A stretch of DNA of 64,000 bases from Dama dama. Its lineage: Eukaryota > Chordata > Mammalia > Artiodactyla > Cervidae. The stretch spans positions 15,138,001-15,202,000 of the forward strand of contig NC_083692.1 of NCBI RefSeq assembly GCF_033118175.1. Direction: 5' to 3'. This document shows positions 24,202-37,504 of this stretch, piece by piece. A program made the translations under genes and the position numbers. Each line of letters begins with the position of its first letter. The stretch's first letter is position 1. Under the pieces are notes generated by a model that saw nothing but the letters and a program-made list of their open reading frames with translations, did no database searches and had not been told where the DNA came from.

Positions 24202-26204
24202 GTACCTTTTTTTTGTTGTTTTGTTTTAAATTTATTTATTTATTTTGGCTGTGAGCGTGGGCTTTCTCTAGTGGCAGCGAGCAGGAAGTGTTCTCTGCTT
24301 GTGGTCCACGGGCTTTTCACCGCAGTGGCTCTCGTCACGGAGCAGGAGCTCTAGACTGTGCAGGCTTCAGCAGTTGTGACACACGGGCTCCGTGGTGTCG
24401 GCTCGCAGGCTCCAGAGCTCAGGCTCTGTACTTGGGTTTCACAGGCTTACTTGCTCCGCTGCGTGTGGGATCTACATGAACCAGGGATCAAACCCATGTC
24501 CCCTGCATTGGCAGGTGGATTCTTAACCATTGTACCACCAGGGAAGTCTCCAAAATTGGTACCCTTTTGCAGATGACAGATCAGCCTCTTATTAGACTTA
24601 AGATCTCCCATGATGTGAGACCAGGGTTATATGTTCTGTTAGGTAAAACTGTCTTGGTCACATTATGTTAACCTTCATTTGCTGGATGTGCCATAGAGTA
24701 AACAGTGGATTCCAGTTTGTAAAATGCATTAACTTATTAGTTTTTCATTAAGCAAATATTTGAGTTAAATGCACTCTTCTAGGGGGTTAAGATAGATCAG
24801 TTAACAAACCACAGAAATAAAAATCCCTGTCCTTGTGTTCTACTGGGGCACGAATAAGACAAACAGAATAAATAAGGAAATTTGTAATATGTGTGTTAGA
24901 AGGTTTTAAGTGCCATGGGAAAAAACAGAGTAAGATAGGGGGTGAGAGAGTGCCTTGTGGGTGGGCAGATTACAGAATTAAATGGGATGGCCACCCCTGG
25001 GTGAGCCTCAGTGGGAAGGGAAGATGATACGAGCTGGAACTCATAGCTGAGCAAGTTAGCCACTTGGAGGATGAAGCTTCTGTGCAAAGGCCACAATGCA
25101 GGAACATAGTTATAGTTAGCCAGTGGAAGACGAGCAGGAGGTGAGTGGGGCTGAAGCGCAGTGCCCAAGGGGAAGCAGTGAGCTGTGAGGTCAGCCGTGT
25201 AATTGCACAGCTACCGGATACAGTGCACCAGCCCCTTTGGCTTGTGCAAGGCACATATAATGGAAATCTTTGCCTTGAAATAGCTTTTGGTGTATTTGAG
25301 AAGCACAGATGTGTAACAAAAACAAAATATATTTGAAAAGCCAATATGGAGTGGATAAAGGAGTCATCTGCTTAGTCAGTAAAAAAGGCACATCTTTTTT
25401 TTTTTTTTTTTTTTAAAAAGGCACATCTTTTCAGAGTTGTGAGTTTGGGTGTTAAATATAAATTTGAATAAGGATCATTTCTCAGGTTTAAGTGAACTCA
25501 TCAGAGGAGCAAGTTTTTTCTTCACCTTTGAATATCCGGTGCCCACCATAGCTCCTGGCACTCAGCAAATGTTTAGTCAAGTGAAATTATTACAGGAGGG
25601 GAAATTAAATCAGGGAACCTGGAAGTACGGTGGTCTGGGTGGTCATCTGAATGATGAGCTGGGGATGAGCTGGCCTCACACACACCTAAGGAAACCCTGA
25701 ATGCCAATGGCAGCTCAACACCTAAATCCATCCAGAAAATGCATGGTCTGGAAGGGTAATGCTTGGTCTTTCTACCATCAGGAAAACGTCCATGTTATAG
25801 CAGATCCTCCACATCCTTAATCTTAAAAGTTTTTTAATACTGCCAAGCCTAACATTTCAAGGACCAGGCTTAAACTCAAGTTCATTTTGAAACCTCTGAG
25901 CCACTGTTACGTGTCAGGGACACCTTACAGCTACAACTGCAAATTACTTTAGACAAGCCTTATTAAAAGTTGGTCTCTGCCAACACTTATCCTTTCATTT
26001 TTCTGAAGGAAACCGTTTGGGAGAAGACCACTTTAGGATTGAATAGAGTCTTTGTAAAACTGTCAGTTTTAACTTTCACAGAAGTTAGAAGAAATTCCTA
26101 ATAGAAATCTCTAGTGCCTCTAAGAGTTTAAATCACTCAGGACAGCAAGACCTTTGTACTCTGTGCTTTATTCTTCTCCCTGGTTTCTTGTTTTCCCTTT
26201 GCAG
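24202..26204 (+). other. SPTLC2: SPTLC2 intron 10
   Basis: It holds a CHR SINE (24211-24549), then an old interspersed-repeat-like stretch around 24745-24930 (agcaaatatttgagttaaatg...ccctgtccttgtgttctac) and a T-run at 25397-25414. No exon or gene was seen in the remaining 25.4-26.2 kb. Confidence 0.85.
24211..24549 (-). repeat. CHR-type SINE with a target duplication that covers a splice site
   Basis: Antisense CHR, with T-rich tail at the left and head accaccagggaagtctc at the right. It is flanked by direct repeats ccaaaattgggtacctttt (24192-24210) and ccaaaattggtaccctttt (24550-24568). The left repeat contains the end of SPTLC2 exon 10 and its donor. Confidence 0.93.
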
Positions 26205-26334
26205 CGCCTTTGGACGGGAGATGCTGAAGCGAAATATTGGTGTAGTTGTGGTAGGATTTCCTGCTACCCCAATCATTGAGTCCAGAGCCAGATTTTGCCT
26301 GTCTGCAGCTCATACCAGAGAAATGCTTGATGCT
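26205..26334 (+). CDS. SPTLC2: SPTLC2 exon 11 (coding, internal)
   Basis: The acceptor is cctttgcag (AG 26203-26204) and the donor is a consensus gtaagt at 26335. The first base completes the glycine split from exon 10, and 43 codons follow, from AFGREMLKRN to REMLDA (about residues 481-523). The exon holds the GFPATP segment of the small domain. The isoleucine at 26275-26277 corresponds to human Ile504, the site of the HSAN1 substitution I504F, and is the normal residue here. Length, phase and sequence agree with the human gene as I recall it; no damage was seen. Confidence 0.97.
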
Positions 26335-27039
26335 GTAAGTAGACACTTTCACTTTGATATAAATATACCTTATACTAAGAAGGCCTGTGTCTCAGGTGAA
26401 ATCAGTCACCTGTTGGTCCTCATGGTCATTGAGCACCTGAGATAGATAGTTGCTGGTAGAGGAGGGGGCACACAGTGCTGTTTAATACACAGCTATTAGC
26501 AAAAAATTGCAAAACTGTTAGCATCACCCACCAGATCCTGTGTGATCAGGGCTCTTGGGAAATTTCTGGCTTCATCTTGTTCCACTCTCTCCCTCATTAT
26601 AGTCTCTACAACTCTTTATTCTCTTTCTAGTCTAGCTTTCTCTTGTAAGCTTTCCCACCTGTTTTTCTGTGTGTGGAAGTTTCTCTCTTGACCCTTCTCT
26701 CCCCTTTGTCTTGCTGACTGTTACTCATTCGTCACATCTCCACATAGACTTGCTCAAGGGTTTTCCCAAACCTTCTTGCTAGATGTTTCTGGAAATCCTA
26801 AGACTCCCGCCTAGAAAATTCTTTACACCTGTAGTTATTTAATGGCAGTCTTTTCCATTAGGTAAGTCTTAAGCAGGAACTAAGTCTATTTTTTTCATTC
26901 TGAGTGCCCAGCATATAATAGGAGCTCATAATTAATACTGACTAAAAAAATTTATGGTCTCTTAATATGTTCTCGTCTCTTGGTATTTCCTTAATATGCT
27001 GTTACCTCACATGTAAGACTTCAGACTTTTTAAAGCATT

Positions 27040-30000
27040 AAGGTGTTCCTATGTTGGGTGCATTCAGTTCAGTTCAGTCCAGTCGCCCAGTCATGTCTGA
27101 CTCTCTGTGACCCGATGGACTGCAGCATGCCTGGCCTCCCTATCCATCACCAACTCTAGGAGTCTAGTCAAACTCATGTCCATTGAGTTGGTGATGCCAT
27201 CCATCCATCTCATCCTCTGTCGTCCCCTTCTCCTCCCACCTTCAGTCTTTCCCAGCATTACAGTCTTTTCTAATGAGTCACTTCTTTGTATCAGGTGGCC
27301 AAAGTATTGGAGTTTCAGCTTCAACATCAGTCCTTCCAATGAATATTCAGGACTGATTTCGTTTAGAATGGACTGGTTGGATCTCCTTGCATTCCAAGGG
27401 ACTCTCAAGAGTCTTCTCCAAACACCACAGTTCAAAAGCATCAATTCTTCGACGCTCAGCTTTCTTTATAGCCCAACTCTCACATCTGTATATGGCTACT
27501 GGAAAAACCATAGCCTTGACTAGACGGACCTTTGTTGGCAATGTCTCTGCTTTTCAATATGCTAAGTTGGTCATAACTTTTCTTCCAAGGAGCAAGTGTC
27601 TTTTAATTTCATGGCTGCAGTCACCATCTGCAGTGATTTGGAGCCCAAAAAAATAGTCTGTCACTGTTTCCGTTGTTTCCCCATCTATTTGCCATGAAGT
27701 GATGGGACCAGATGCCATGATCTTAGTTTTCTGAATGTTGAGTTTTAAGCCAACTTTTTCACTCTACTCTTTCACTTTCATCAAGAGGTTCTTTAGTTCT
27801 TCACTTTCTGCCATTAGGGTGGTATCATCTGCATATCTGAGGTTATTGATATTTCTCCTGGCAATATTGATTACAGCTTGTGCTTCCTCCAGCCCAGCAT
27901 TTCTCATGATTTACTCTGCATATAAGTTAAATAAGCAGGGTGACAATATACAGCCTTGACGTACTCCTTTCCCGACTTGGAACCAGTCTCCTGTTCTATG
28001 TCCAGTTCTAACTGTTGCTTCCTGACCTTCATACAGATTTCTCAGGAGGCAGGTCAAGTGGTCTAGTATTCCCATCTCTTTATGAATTTTCCACAGTTTG
28101 TTGTGATCCACAGTCAAAGCGTTACATCTTCTTCTTTGATTGATCCCTTTATATAGTATCCTTCTTTGTCTCTTGTAACAGTCTTTATTTTAAAGTCTAT
28201 TTTGTTTGATACGAGTACTGCTTCAGCTTTCTTTTGAATTCCATTTACATGGATACCTTTTTCTATCCCCTCACTTTCAGTCTGTGTGTATTCCTAGATC
28301 TGAAGTGGGTCTCTTACAGGCAGCATATATATGGACCTTGTTTTTGTATGCATTTAGCCAATCTGTCTTTTGGTTGAAGCATTTAATCCATTTATGTTTA
28401 AGGTAATTATCTACATGTATGTTCTTATTGTCATTTTGTTAACTGTATGTTTGCCTTTACCAGTGAACTTTCCCACTTGTAATTTTCTTTTTTTTTTAAT
28501 TTATTTTTATTAGTTGTAATTTTCTTGTTTCTAATTCTGGCCTTTTCTTTCCAGCATAGAGAAGTTCCTTTAGCAATTGTTGTAAAGCTGGTTTAGTGGT
28601 GCTGAATTCTCTCATCCTCTGCTTGTTTGTGAAGCTTTTAATTTCTCCATCAAATCTGAATGAGAGCCTAGCTGGGTAGAGTATTCTTGGTAGTAGGATT
28701 TTTGCTCTCATCACTTTAAATTTATCATGCCTTTCCCTTCTGACCTGCATAGTTTCTGCTTAAACAATCAACTGAAAGCCTTATGGGAATTTCCTTGTAT
28801 GTTATTTGTTGCTTTTCCCTTGCTGCTTTTAATATTTTATCTTTGTCTTTAATTTTTGTTTGTTTGGTTAATTTGTGCCTTGGTGTGTTCCTCCTTGGGT
28901 TTGTGCTGTATGGCCTCTGCACTTCCTGGACTTGGGTGGCTGTTTCTTATCCTTTGTTAGGGAAGTTTTCCACTATTATCTCCCTATATTTCCTTAGGCC
29001 CTTTCTCTGTCTCTCTTCTCCTTCTGGGTCTCTTATCATGTGAATGTTTGTGTGGTTAATGTTGTCCTAAAGGTCTCAAACTGTCCTCATTTCTTTTAAA
29101 TCTTTTTTCCTTATTCTGTTCCACTCCAGTGATTTCCATCATTTTATCTTCAAGTCACTTATCTGTTCTTCTTATTCATTTAATTCTGTCGATTCCTTCT
29201 TGTAGAATCACTAATAATAAAAATATTCCTTCAATTTATCATTTCAGTTATTGTGCTGTTGAACTCTGTTTATATTTTCTAGCTCTTTGTTATACATTTC
29301 TTGTACCTGCTTGGTCTGTGCCTCGATTTTTTTTTTTCCCTGAGTTCATCTTTATTATCATTACCGTGAATACTTTTTCAGGTAGATTTTCTGTCTCCAC
29401 TTCGCTGATTTGTCTTCTGGGGTTTTATCTTGATCCTTTGTCTGGAACATATTCCTCTGCTGTCTCATTTTGTCTACCTTTCTGTGTTTGCAGTCTCCAT
29501 TACGCAGGCTGCAGGGTTGAAGTTCCTTGTCCTTCTGGAATCTGGCCTCTGGTGGGTGAGGCTGGTCTAGAGGCTTGTGCAGGCTTCCTGGTGGGAGGGA
29601 TTGGTGCCCGCCCACTGGAGGGTGGAGCTGGGGCTTGTCCCTCTAGTGGACAGGGCCATATCAGGGGGTGTGTTTAGAGGCAGCTGTGGGCTCAGGAAGC
29701 CTTTAGGCAGCCTGTCTGGTGATGAGTGGGCCTGTGTTCCCACCGTGTTGCTTGTTGGGGCTGCGGCATCCAAGCACTGGGTGTTGGTGGGGCTGTTAGG
29801 TGGGGCCGGGCCTTGGTGTCAGGGTAGCAGTCTCCAGAGAGCTCACCCCAGTAAGTACTCCCCCATACCTACACCGCCAGTGTGAGCCACAGCCACCCCT
29901 GCCTTCCCCTGGGGACCCTTCCGAGACCAGCATGTAGGTCTGGCCCAGGCTTCTGTGGAGTCACGGCTTTTCCCCAGGATCCTGGTGCACACAAAGACAG

Positions 30001-30388
30001 TGTGCATCTTCCAAAATGGAGTTTCTGTTTCCCCCAGTCCTGTGGAGGATTGTAACCAAGCCCCACTGGCCTTCAAAGCCAAATGCTGCTCCTCCCACTG
30101 CCAGACGCCCCCCAAACTGGGATGCCTGACACGCGGCTCAGAGCTCTCCTTCCTATAGGAGAAACTCCAGTGTTAATTATTTTCCAGTCAGTGGGTATGA
30201 GACGTGACTGTATTGCAGATGTGCCCTTCCTACCATCTTGTTGTGACTCCTTCTTTGTCTTTGGATGTAGAACATCTTTTATGGTAGGTTCCAGTCTTTT
30301 TTGTTAGTGGTTGTTCAGCAGGTGGTTGTGATTTAGAGAGAGGGTGAACTCAAGTCCTTCTTCTCCACTGTCTTGTCTCCAGCCTCTT
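27040..30388 (-). repeat. L1 with complete 5' end but no 3' end, split by BovB
   Basis: Read on the - strand from 30388, there is a GC-richer 5' UTR (about 30388-29400). Next is ORF1, with KILKAAREKQQITYKEIPIR and RILYPARLSFRFDGEIKSF blocks around 28922-28496. The N-terminal endonuclease part of ORF2 follows, with the ICCLQETH-type block near 28330 and RDKEGYYIKGSIKEED near 28140. BovB interrupts at 28122-27063. The L1 resumes only for APNIGTP at about 27062-27042 and stops. The ends are flanked by similar 20-base repeats (about 27017-27036 and 30390-30410). Confidence 0.85.
27063..28122 (-). repeat. BovB LINE fragment nested in L1
   Basis: Antisense BovB with the (agttc)n 3' tail at 27064-27078. 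It is 5'-truncated within the reverse transcriptase at the AFDCVDHNKL motif (about 28122). Stops and frameshifts divide the RT frame, so it is not coding. Confidence 0.94.
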
Positions 30389-31294
30389 TAAGATTTCAGA
30401 CTTCTTTAAAAAAAAGGATTTCAGACTTTAAATAGATCCTACTTTCTGAGAGTTTATAGAGCTCTAGAACATGATATTTCCATAAAATTAGTTGATAGAA
30501 AAAAAATTAGGTGATAGAAATATCAGAATATTAATTCATTGGAGAGCTACTAATCTTAAAGAATCTTATGAATGCATGTTTTTAAAAGCTTAATTTTTAA
30601 AAACTGCTTAATTGACATTTTAATTTTAACTGCTAAAGATTTTGATTTTTTGTCCCTATTTCTTCATAGCAAATCTTCTACAAATATGGTATATTCTTAA
30701 TCATCTGATACTGAAATTGGATTCAATTTATTGATATTGTATCTCTGTTTTTCTTCTTTGTTTCAATTATACCTTTTGAGATTTTTCCCATAGATTTTCC
30801 CTTTACTCAAAAATCTTACTGATGAATTTCTTCACTGATTATTTTTTAACCTAGTGATACCAGCTTCTCTTCCACCTTGTTTGGGTATTTAGGAGTTTCA
30901 GCACACCTTTTAAAAAATAACTGTCATTAAAAGCAATGACTAAAGTTATTCACTATGTCTTGTAAAAGCTTTTACTCCTGATAACTAAACACATTCATGA
31001 AATAACTTAGCTGTAACCAGGTATCTTGGTAGATTTCTATTGCCAGTAGCGTGTTTACCTGTTGACAGTTTTGATCTTTTTCCCATAATATCCACTTGAA
31101 GGATTATTTGACTTTGCCTTCCATTTAGGTTTTTTAAGCATAAAGTATTTTTTTTGAAACTGCAGGTTTGTTAAAGTCATTTTGTCTTAATGATTTTTTA
31201 TGGAAGTAAACATGAACATTACGAGATACAAATGAAGTTTCATTTATTAATTGGCCCTGAGACATGATTCTATATATAGGAAATGCTGTACAAT

Positions 31295-32290
31295 TCACAC
31301 TAAAAAACTAATCTACTATAGCTAATAAATATATTCAGCAAAGTTGCAGAATACAAAGCACAAAAATTAGTGTATTTCTATACACTGGCAGTGAATACAT
31401 GAAAAGGAGATTAATATTTCATTTACAATAGCATTCAAAAGAATAAAATACCTAGGAATAAATTTAACCAGGGAGGTGGAAGACTTGCATATTAAGCTGT
31501 AAAACATTGCTGGAAGAAATGAAGGAAGACTTAAATAAATGTAAAGCTACCCCATATCCATGGACTGGAAGATTTAAGTTTATTAAAATGTCAGTTCAGC
31601 AAGATCTGTAGATTCACTGCCGTCCCTATCAAAATTACAATGGCCATTTTTGCAGAAATAGGAAAACTGATCCTTAAATTCATATGGAACTGTAGGAGGC
31701 CCCAGATCAGCAAAACAATATAGAAAAGGAAAATAGAAGTTGGAGAACTCAAACTTCCTGATTTCAAAACTTACTACAATGCTACAGTAATTGGAACAGT
31801 GGAGTACTAGCATAAAGATAGATTTGTAGACCAATGGGGTAGAATCAAGAGTCAAGAAATACATCTATGGCTAACTGATTTTCAACACAGACGCCTAAGA
31901 CTGGTTAATGGAGAAGGTATAGTGTCTTCAATTAATGGTATTGAACAGCTGGATAACTGCATGCCAAAGAATGAAGTTATACCCTTACAACATGGATGAG
32001 CCTTGAAAACAGTATGCAAAGTGAAAGAAGACACAGTAGACCATTCATATGCAGTGTCTGAAACAGGCAGATCCACGGGGCCAAAAAACAGACTGGTGGT
32101 TGCCAGGGCGTAGGGAAAGGAGGAATGAGGATTTGAGTATGGGGTTTATTTTTTGAAGTGATAATGTTTTAAAATTAGATAGTGATGAAAGTTGTACAAC
32201 TCTGAATATACTCAGAAGCACTGAATTGTGAACTTCTAAGAGGTGAATTTTGTGAATTGTATCTCAGTAAAGCTATTATTTTTAAAAAGG
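31295..32290 (+). repeat. L1 3' portion
   Basis: Sense L1 ORF2 C-terminal part (tacctaggaataaatttaac, ccatatccatggactggaag) followed by an L1 3' region (gactggtggttgccagggcg) and an A-rich end. Decayed. Confidence 0.85.
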
Positions 32291-34235
32291 AGAAGAGCAA
32301 AATTGTCAGCTCAGGGATGCACAGCTATTCTAGTATATTCTCTTATTCAAAGACCATATTCAACCCTATAATTAACATGTTTTTCCCCTAAGAACTCATC
32401 TTACCCTGTCATCCAGAATTCAGTGTAGACTATTTGTTAACAAACTGTGATACTTGTAATGGTTCCTTATTCTTAATCTAATCAGGTAATGTCACATCAT
32501 GGCCAGCAGTTTGTAGTTACAGTTTTCTCTTTTATGTCAGTAAAACCTGTTCATCTGAGATATTTGTTATAGTATCAGTCTACATCCCTTTGGGCTGCGG
32601 TGGCTTCTTTCTCATTTTCTTTTTTAGTTGATGAACAATATCATGTTCTTCTGAATATCCTTTACTTTGTGATTTAGTAAGTCACGTGTTGTTTTAAATT
32701 AATAAGTCCTGTATCAGAGGTTGGGAGAATAAATGGTTTAAGAGATTCTCTCAGCTAAAATTCAATCTTAAATTGCTTCCATATGGAACTTTTAATTAAA
32801 CCTCTCCTCAGAGATACCACTGTTCTGATAGCATATTGAAGTCCAGCTCTTACTTGCTTTTTATATTTTTCACATTTGGAGTGAAGAGTATTTTTTTTAA
32901 TGTTAGAATAAATATGCAATACTATTTATTAGTGTTCCTCCCCACCTCTGTAAATACTGATTTCTTAAAGGCTAAACTTAAGAACAGTTGTATATGTCAA
33001 TTAACTAATAATTAACTGATTCTCTTTTCTGAGCTAGATGGTATATATTTTCCTATGGAATTATAACCCTGAGTGGACAGATGATTTATATGATGTGGTG
33101 GAGATTTGGAGAGCCACACTCGGGCAGCAGGGCTTCTTCCTGTTCTTAGTCTAATGAGGTGGTGTCCCAGCTAGACCCATTCTCACCAAAGCCGAGGCCT
33201 ATTAGACCCACATCCACAGATGCCTGTGGAGTGAACGACAGTGCTAGAGAGCTGCCTTGAACTGAAAATGCAGTCTGTGACCTGTACCAGGCGCTTTTAT
33301 TAGAAAGCCTTAGAATCTAGGATCTTAGCATTTTGGCTGTCTTCAATGGATTGCTCTGAGAAGTTCTGATCACATATATCACACATCCCTTTCTTACATT
33401 GTGATTCTCTATTCTGACTCTCTGTGTGCTCCTTTTTGGAAAGTTAACTGTGTGAACTATGGTCTGTGTACTTTGCTGTATGTTTGTATGTATACTTCAG
33501 CCAGGTGTTGGGTTCTGTTTGTTTTTAAGTGCAGATAGGAAACCATACAGAGATTATGAGGTAATCTGTGTAGCAATCAGGAGGAGATTTTTCACTTCAT
33601 CACTTGTCTTAGTGTTTTAACTTTTATAAGGAACATATTATCTTTGAAAAATAAAAGAGCAAACTTTACAGAAAAGAAAGTTATATTGAGAGTTTTGCTG
33701 GAAAGACAAGATAATCTGTCCATGTTAGGATTTGGGGGTTTAAAATCAAACCTGAGTTTAAATGCTGACTCTGTTCTTTCCTTTTTCTTACTAAGTCTGC
33801 ACAGCAGTGCATTTGGGGACTTCACCTCTCATCTAGGAAGCATCCCAATGCCAGCTTCTTATCACTTTTCTGGTAGTGTGATAACAGAAAGAACGTGTAC
33901 TGGAGGATAAAAGTAGAAAGTAGAGGGGACAAGTTGTAGCCATCCTGGCCAATTCAGGGTACACACTCCTTCTAGTAAGCATGTCATACATTGGTTAATT
34001 ATACCCTTCATCCTGAATCCCTGCTCTTCACAGCCTGTTCTTCATGGTCAGCCTGAAGTCCTTACTCAAAAACCAGCTCTTTCCACTGCTAGACGCTAGT
34101 CTGCTCAGAGTAAATGCACGGGGTGCAGTCCCACCGCAGGCTAACCGTGCCATGGTTGTTTTTAGAAAGGTAAGGCAGCAAGTGTGCCTTCCTCCTCCCG
34201 GCTCTGACTGACTCCCTCTGTGTCTTGTGTACTAG

Positions 34236-34355
34236 GCTTTAAAGGAGATTGACGAAGTCGGGGACCTGCTGCACCTGAAGTATTCGCGCCATCGGTCAGT
34301 ACCCCTCCTGGACAGGCCCTTCGATGAGACGACATACGAGGAAACAGAAGACTGA
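34236..34355 (+). CDS. SPTLC2: SPTLC2 exon 12 (terminal coding exon)
   Basis: The acceptor is tgtgtactag (AG 34234-34235), in phase 0 with exon 11. It encodes 39 residues, from ALKEIDEVGDLLHLKYSRHR to the acidic end FDETTYEETED, then TGA at 34353-34355. This is the C terminus of the 562-residue protein. The differences from human that I can recall (for example Gln to His and Leu to Ser) are conservative in place. The last coding exon of a household ER enzyme of sphingolipid synthesis; no lesion. Confidence 0.97.
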   Translation, partial: ALKEIDEVGDLLHLKYSRHRSVPLLDRPFDETTYEETED

Positions 34356-36196
34356 GCCTTTTTGGTGCTCCGCTGCAGGAACTCTCACTCACCCAGGAAC
34401 TGCGTGTGGCCTCCCCGAGCCAGTGGCAGGAACCACACTTCCGTGGCCATCTCGCGTGCAAGACATTTCCTCAACTACTGACGACGGCCACCTCCACTCT
34501 CAGCGGCGTTTTGTAAATAGTGAGAAACTGCTGCACATCCTTCCTTCGCTACATTTCACCTTTAAAAAAAAAAAAAAAAAAGAGGGTGACTCACTTTGCT
34601 TTTTTTTGTCTATTAAAAAAAAAATGTTTTATTTTATAACTATTCTACTTGTGAAATTACGCTGACCCTAGCCCGTCTCTGGCTGACCACACAGCCCGTT
34701 TCGCTCTTGCAGCCCCCTCCCACTCCTGGCCAGAGCTCCTGCTGTCCCTGGCCTTCTTCCTGGGGAGCAGGTGCCTCCCACTCACCTCCTGTCCAGGTCT
34801 CAGAGGCTGCCAGCCTTGGAATCCCTACTGAGCCAGTCACGACACAATCCACCAGTGTTTTAAAGATGGCTGAAGTCTAGCCATGTAAGAAAGGCAGTCA
34901 AGACTACTGTTGCCGAAACTGCCCCCCTCCACTTGGAACTCTCTCTGGCCAGGAGCCTCTGAGGCTTGGTCTTTGTCCATTTTGTTCTGGTCACCAGAGG
35001 ATAATCCTTCTTCACCTTCAAATGTTTCTCCGTAATGGTCACCCTCTGAAGGTTATGTCCAGTTTCTGGGTGTTTCCCAAGCTGCGATCTGACAGTCCCG
35101 CCCCCTCTCTAAGACACGGAGATTGCGGCCACGTACCACCCTGGTCAAACCTCGGTGCTGAAGCTGATGCTCAAGCTCTCTGCTCTCTGTGCAGAGCGGC
35201 CCCTTGGTGATCCTTCCTCCTGCCAGCATGAGAGGGCAGGGGCGGTATGGAAAGAGGTGCTGGCTCCTCGTATCCACAGAATGTCTGGTTTGGTTATTAC
35301 TGCTTTCTACTTTTCAAAATTATGACAGCCTCTGCCTGGGTCTGGGTCCAGATTAGGATTGAAACTGATAAAGGAAAATGTGGGTAAACCCTCTGTTCAG
35401 AAATCATTTGTCACGTTCCCGAGTGTATTAGCTCACCCTTTCTAGAGGATGACCTGTGTAAGTAGCACTCTCTGAGTGATGTTGCTCTTTCGTCCTCAGT
35501 GTCCTAGTGCAGTTCTCAGCTGGCATCTGGGCCTCAGGGGCTCCATCTCCTTCCGTTACCTCCTTGTTTCTCCCTGAGAAATTCTGAACAGTTTTTCGCT
35601 AGCCTGAGATCCTCTTTTGACTCTGTTTTCATACCAGGCAAGGGAACGTCTTTCAGTGAGCTTTATACTGCTTGACCAAAGAACAAATCTGAAAATCACC
35701 ATGTTAAAGTTATTACTTGTTTTTTCCCATTGACCAAAGCTTAAGTGAAGAGAACTTTGGACTGTTTTGTACGCAAGATCAGCTGTCTTTTAGTAGCCAT
35801 CAAGTATTACAAGGGAAGGAGTGGAAACAGAATGGAAGAACTTTGTGTGAAAGCAGTTTTGTACATTTTTGAAATCACTCCTTTTATTGGAAAAAAAATT
35901 CTCAGTCCAAGTTCTTTCTAGGCATCTTGTCATCAGATGTATTTTTGTGCTGATACATTTAGTGAAGGACATAAACGATGCTATTGCTGGTGAAGTTTTG
36001 TTCTCACATCTTAAGTTATCATAGGTCATTCTCAGCATCTGAGAACCTTAAGCCCTTGAAATAGTCTGAGATTTTATTATACTTTTTTAAAGAATTAAAA
36101 AAAAAAAATTAACCAGGTAGAGATGCAGGGACTGCATTTAGCATGTACAAGTTGGAGTAAAAAAGACTGTGGTAAACTAAGTAATTAGTCGTGTAA

Positions 36197-36202
36197 AATA
36201 AA
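36197..36202 (+). promoter_or_regulatory. SPTLC2: Candidate internal polyadenylation signal
   Basis: AATAAA, 1.8 kb after the stop codon, could give a shorter SPTLC2 3' UTR. Motif only. Confidence 0.35.
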
Positions 36203-37504
36203 ATACGTTACTAACATTTCCTGCACATCTAGGTCCTCACCATAGAACCCCATTAGAATACCAGAGAGCTTTTGCTGGTATAGAGTTTGCAAAAGTCATA
36301 AACCTTAAACAATGAACTTAATGGCCAGTCTTTTATTTTGACTTGCATGAAGTCACTGCAACTTAAAATGTCAGTTATGGGCATTTAATATATATATATA
36401 TGTATCACTTTGCTATGCAGTTATTTCAGGATAAATGCAGTTAACTTATAGGTTTATTTTGAAATGATAAAACTGTGATCTCACCAGGAACTCTACTTTC
36501 TAGAGGATAAAACATTATGCATACTGGTTGTCTCTTCCTGAAACTGTAATGTAAATCTAGGGTCCAGTCATATCACAAACACCATTACTTAACCACGTAC
36601 TTGGGAAAATACAAGTGTATATAAATGAAGTCATTGGGAATGAGTAGAAACAAACCCGGAACAAGTAAGTGTTGTTCAGTACATGGTTTAACACAGCCTG
36701 CTTCAGGAATCTGATGGGATTCAAACAGGTATCTGCTAACCATTCCTACCAAAGCTGATCCATCAGAGTTAGTTGATAGAGGTGTGGCTAATCTTTACTA
36801 CTTTTTCTCATCCCTCTTTTCATGTAGCATTGTCTTCATCCATTTCAGGTTTATATGACCGTTTTGTGCAGATCGCATCAGAAACCAGGAAGTGTATAAC
36901 TAGGGGACATCAAAATCACATCCAAAGAATGGATCAAGTGGCAATGTCAGATTCTCCTCCCATCTTTAGTAAAAGCTTTGCCCTAGAATATGGTGTGTGT
37001 TTTGGAACAAGTAAATATTGAAAGGGAAGCTCCAGGGTTAAGGTCTTTGGAGCACCAAGCTTTTTGCTTTGCTTTGGAACAATTTTTGTCTTTAAAAAAC
37101 ATTCTGGTCTCTGGAGCCCAGAGTACTGCTCACTCATTTGAGGAACTTGACACCTTTAGTCTTTTCATCACTATGTTAAACTTTTGTGATGGGGTATTTC
37201 AGTTGGTCAAACAGGCATCTTCCTTATGTGCTCATGGAAGGTGAACAGAAGTAAGGGACACAGCTACTGAGGGCTGTGTGTCTGCCTGGTGCCTTTTCAG
37301 AAGCCAAGGCCGTGTTTATTCCCTCACGCCTCCCTTTCCAAATTGATGAGGATCTCTGGCAACCTGTCATACTGGGTTAGGCAGCAGCACGGAACTGCTA
37401 GTCACGTGAAGAAAGAGGATTTGGCTTGTTCTTGCTTTGTATGAATTTGTGGCAAAACCACCTTCAGAAGTTTGAATATAATTGACTGTTGCCCAGTTTT
37501 CTCT

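Larger units (their letters stand above)
26335..34235 (+). other. SPTLC2: SPTLC2 intron 11
   Basis: About 7.9 kb. It holds an antisense L1 (27040-30388) with a BovB inside it and a sense L1 (31295-32290). Nothing recognisable was seen in 26335-27016, 30412-31294 and 32291-34235 apart from short A/T runs. The intron ends with a pyrimidine-rich acceptor tract and AG at 34234-34235. Confidence 0.88.
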
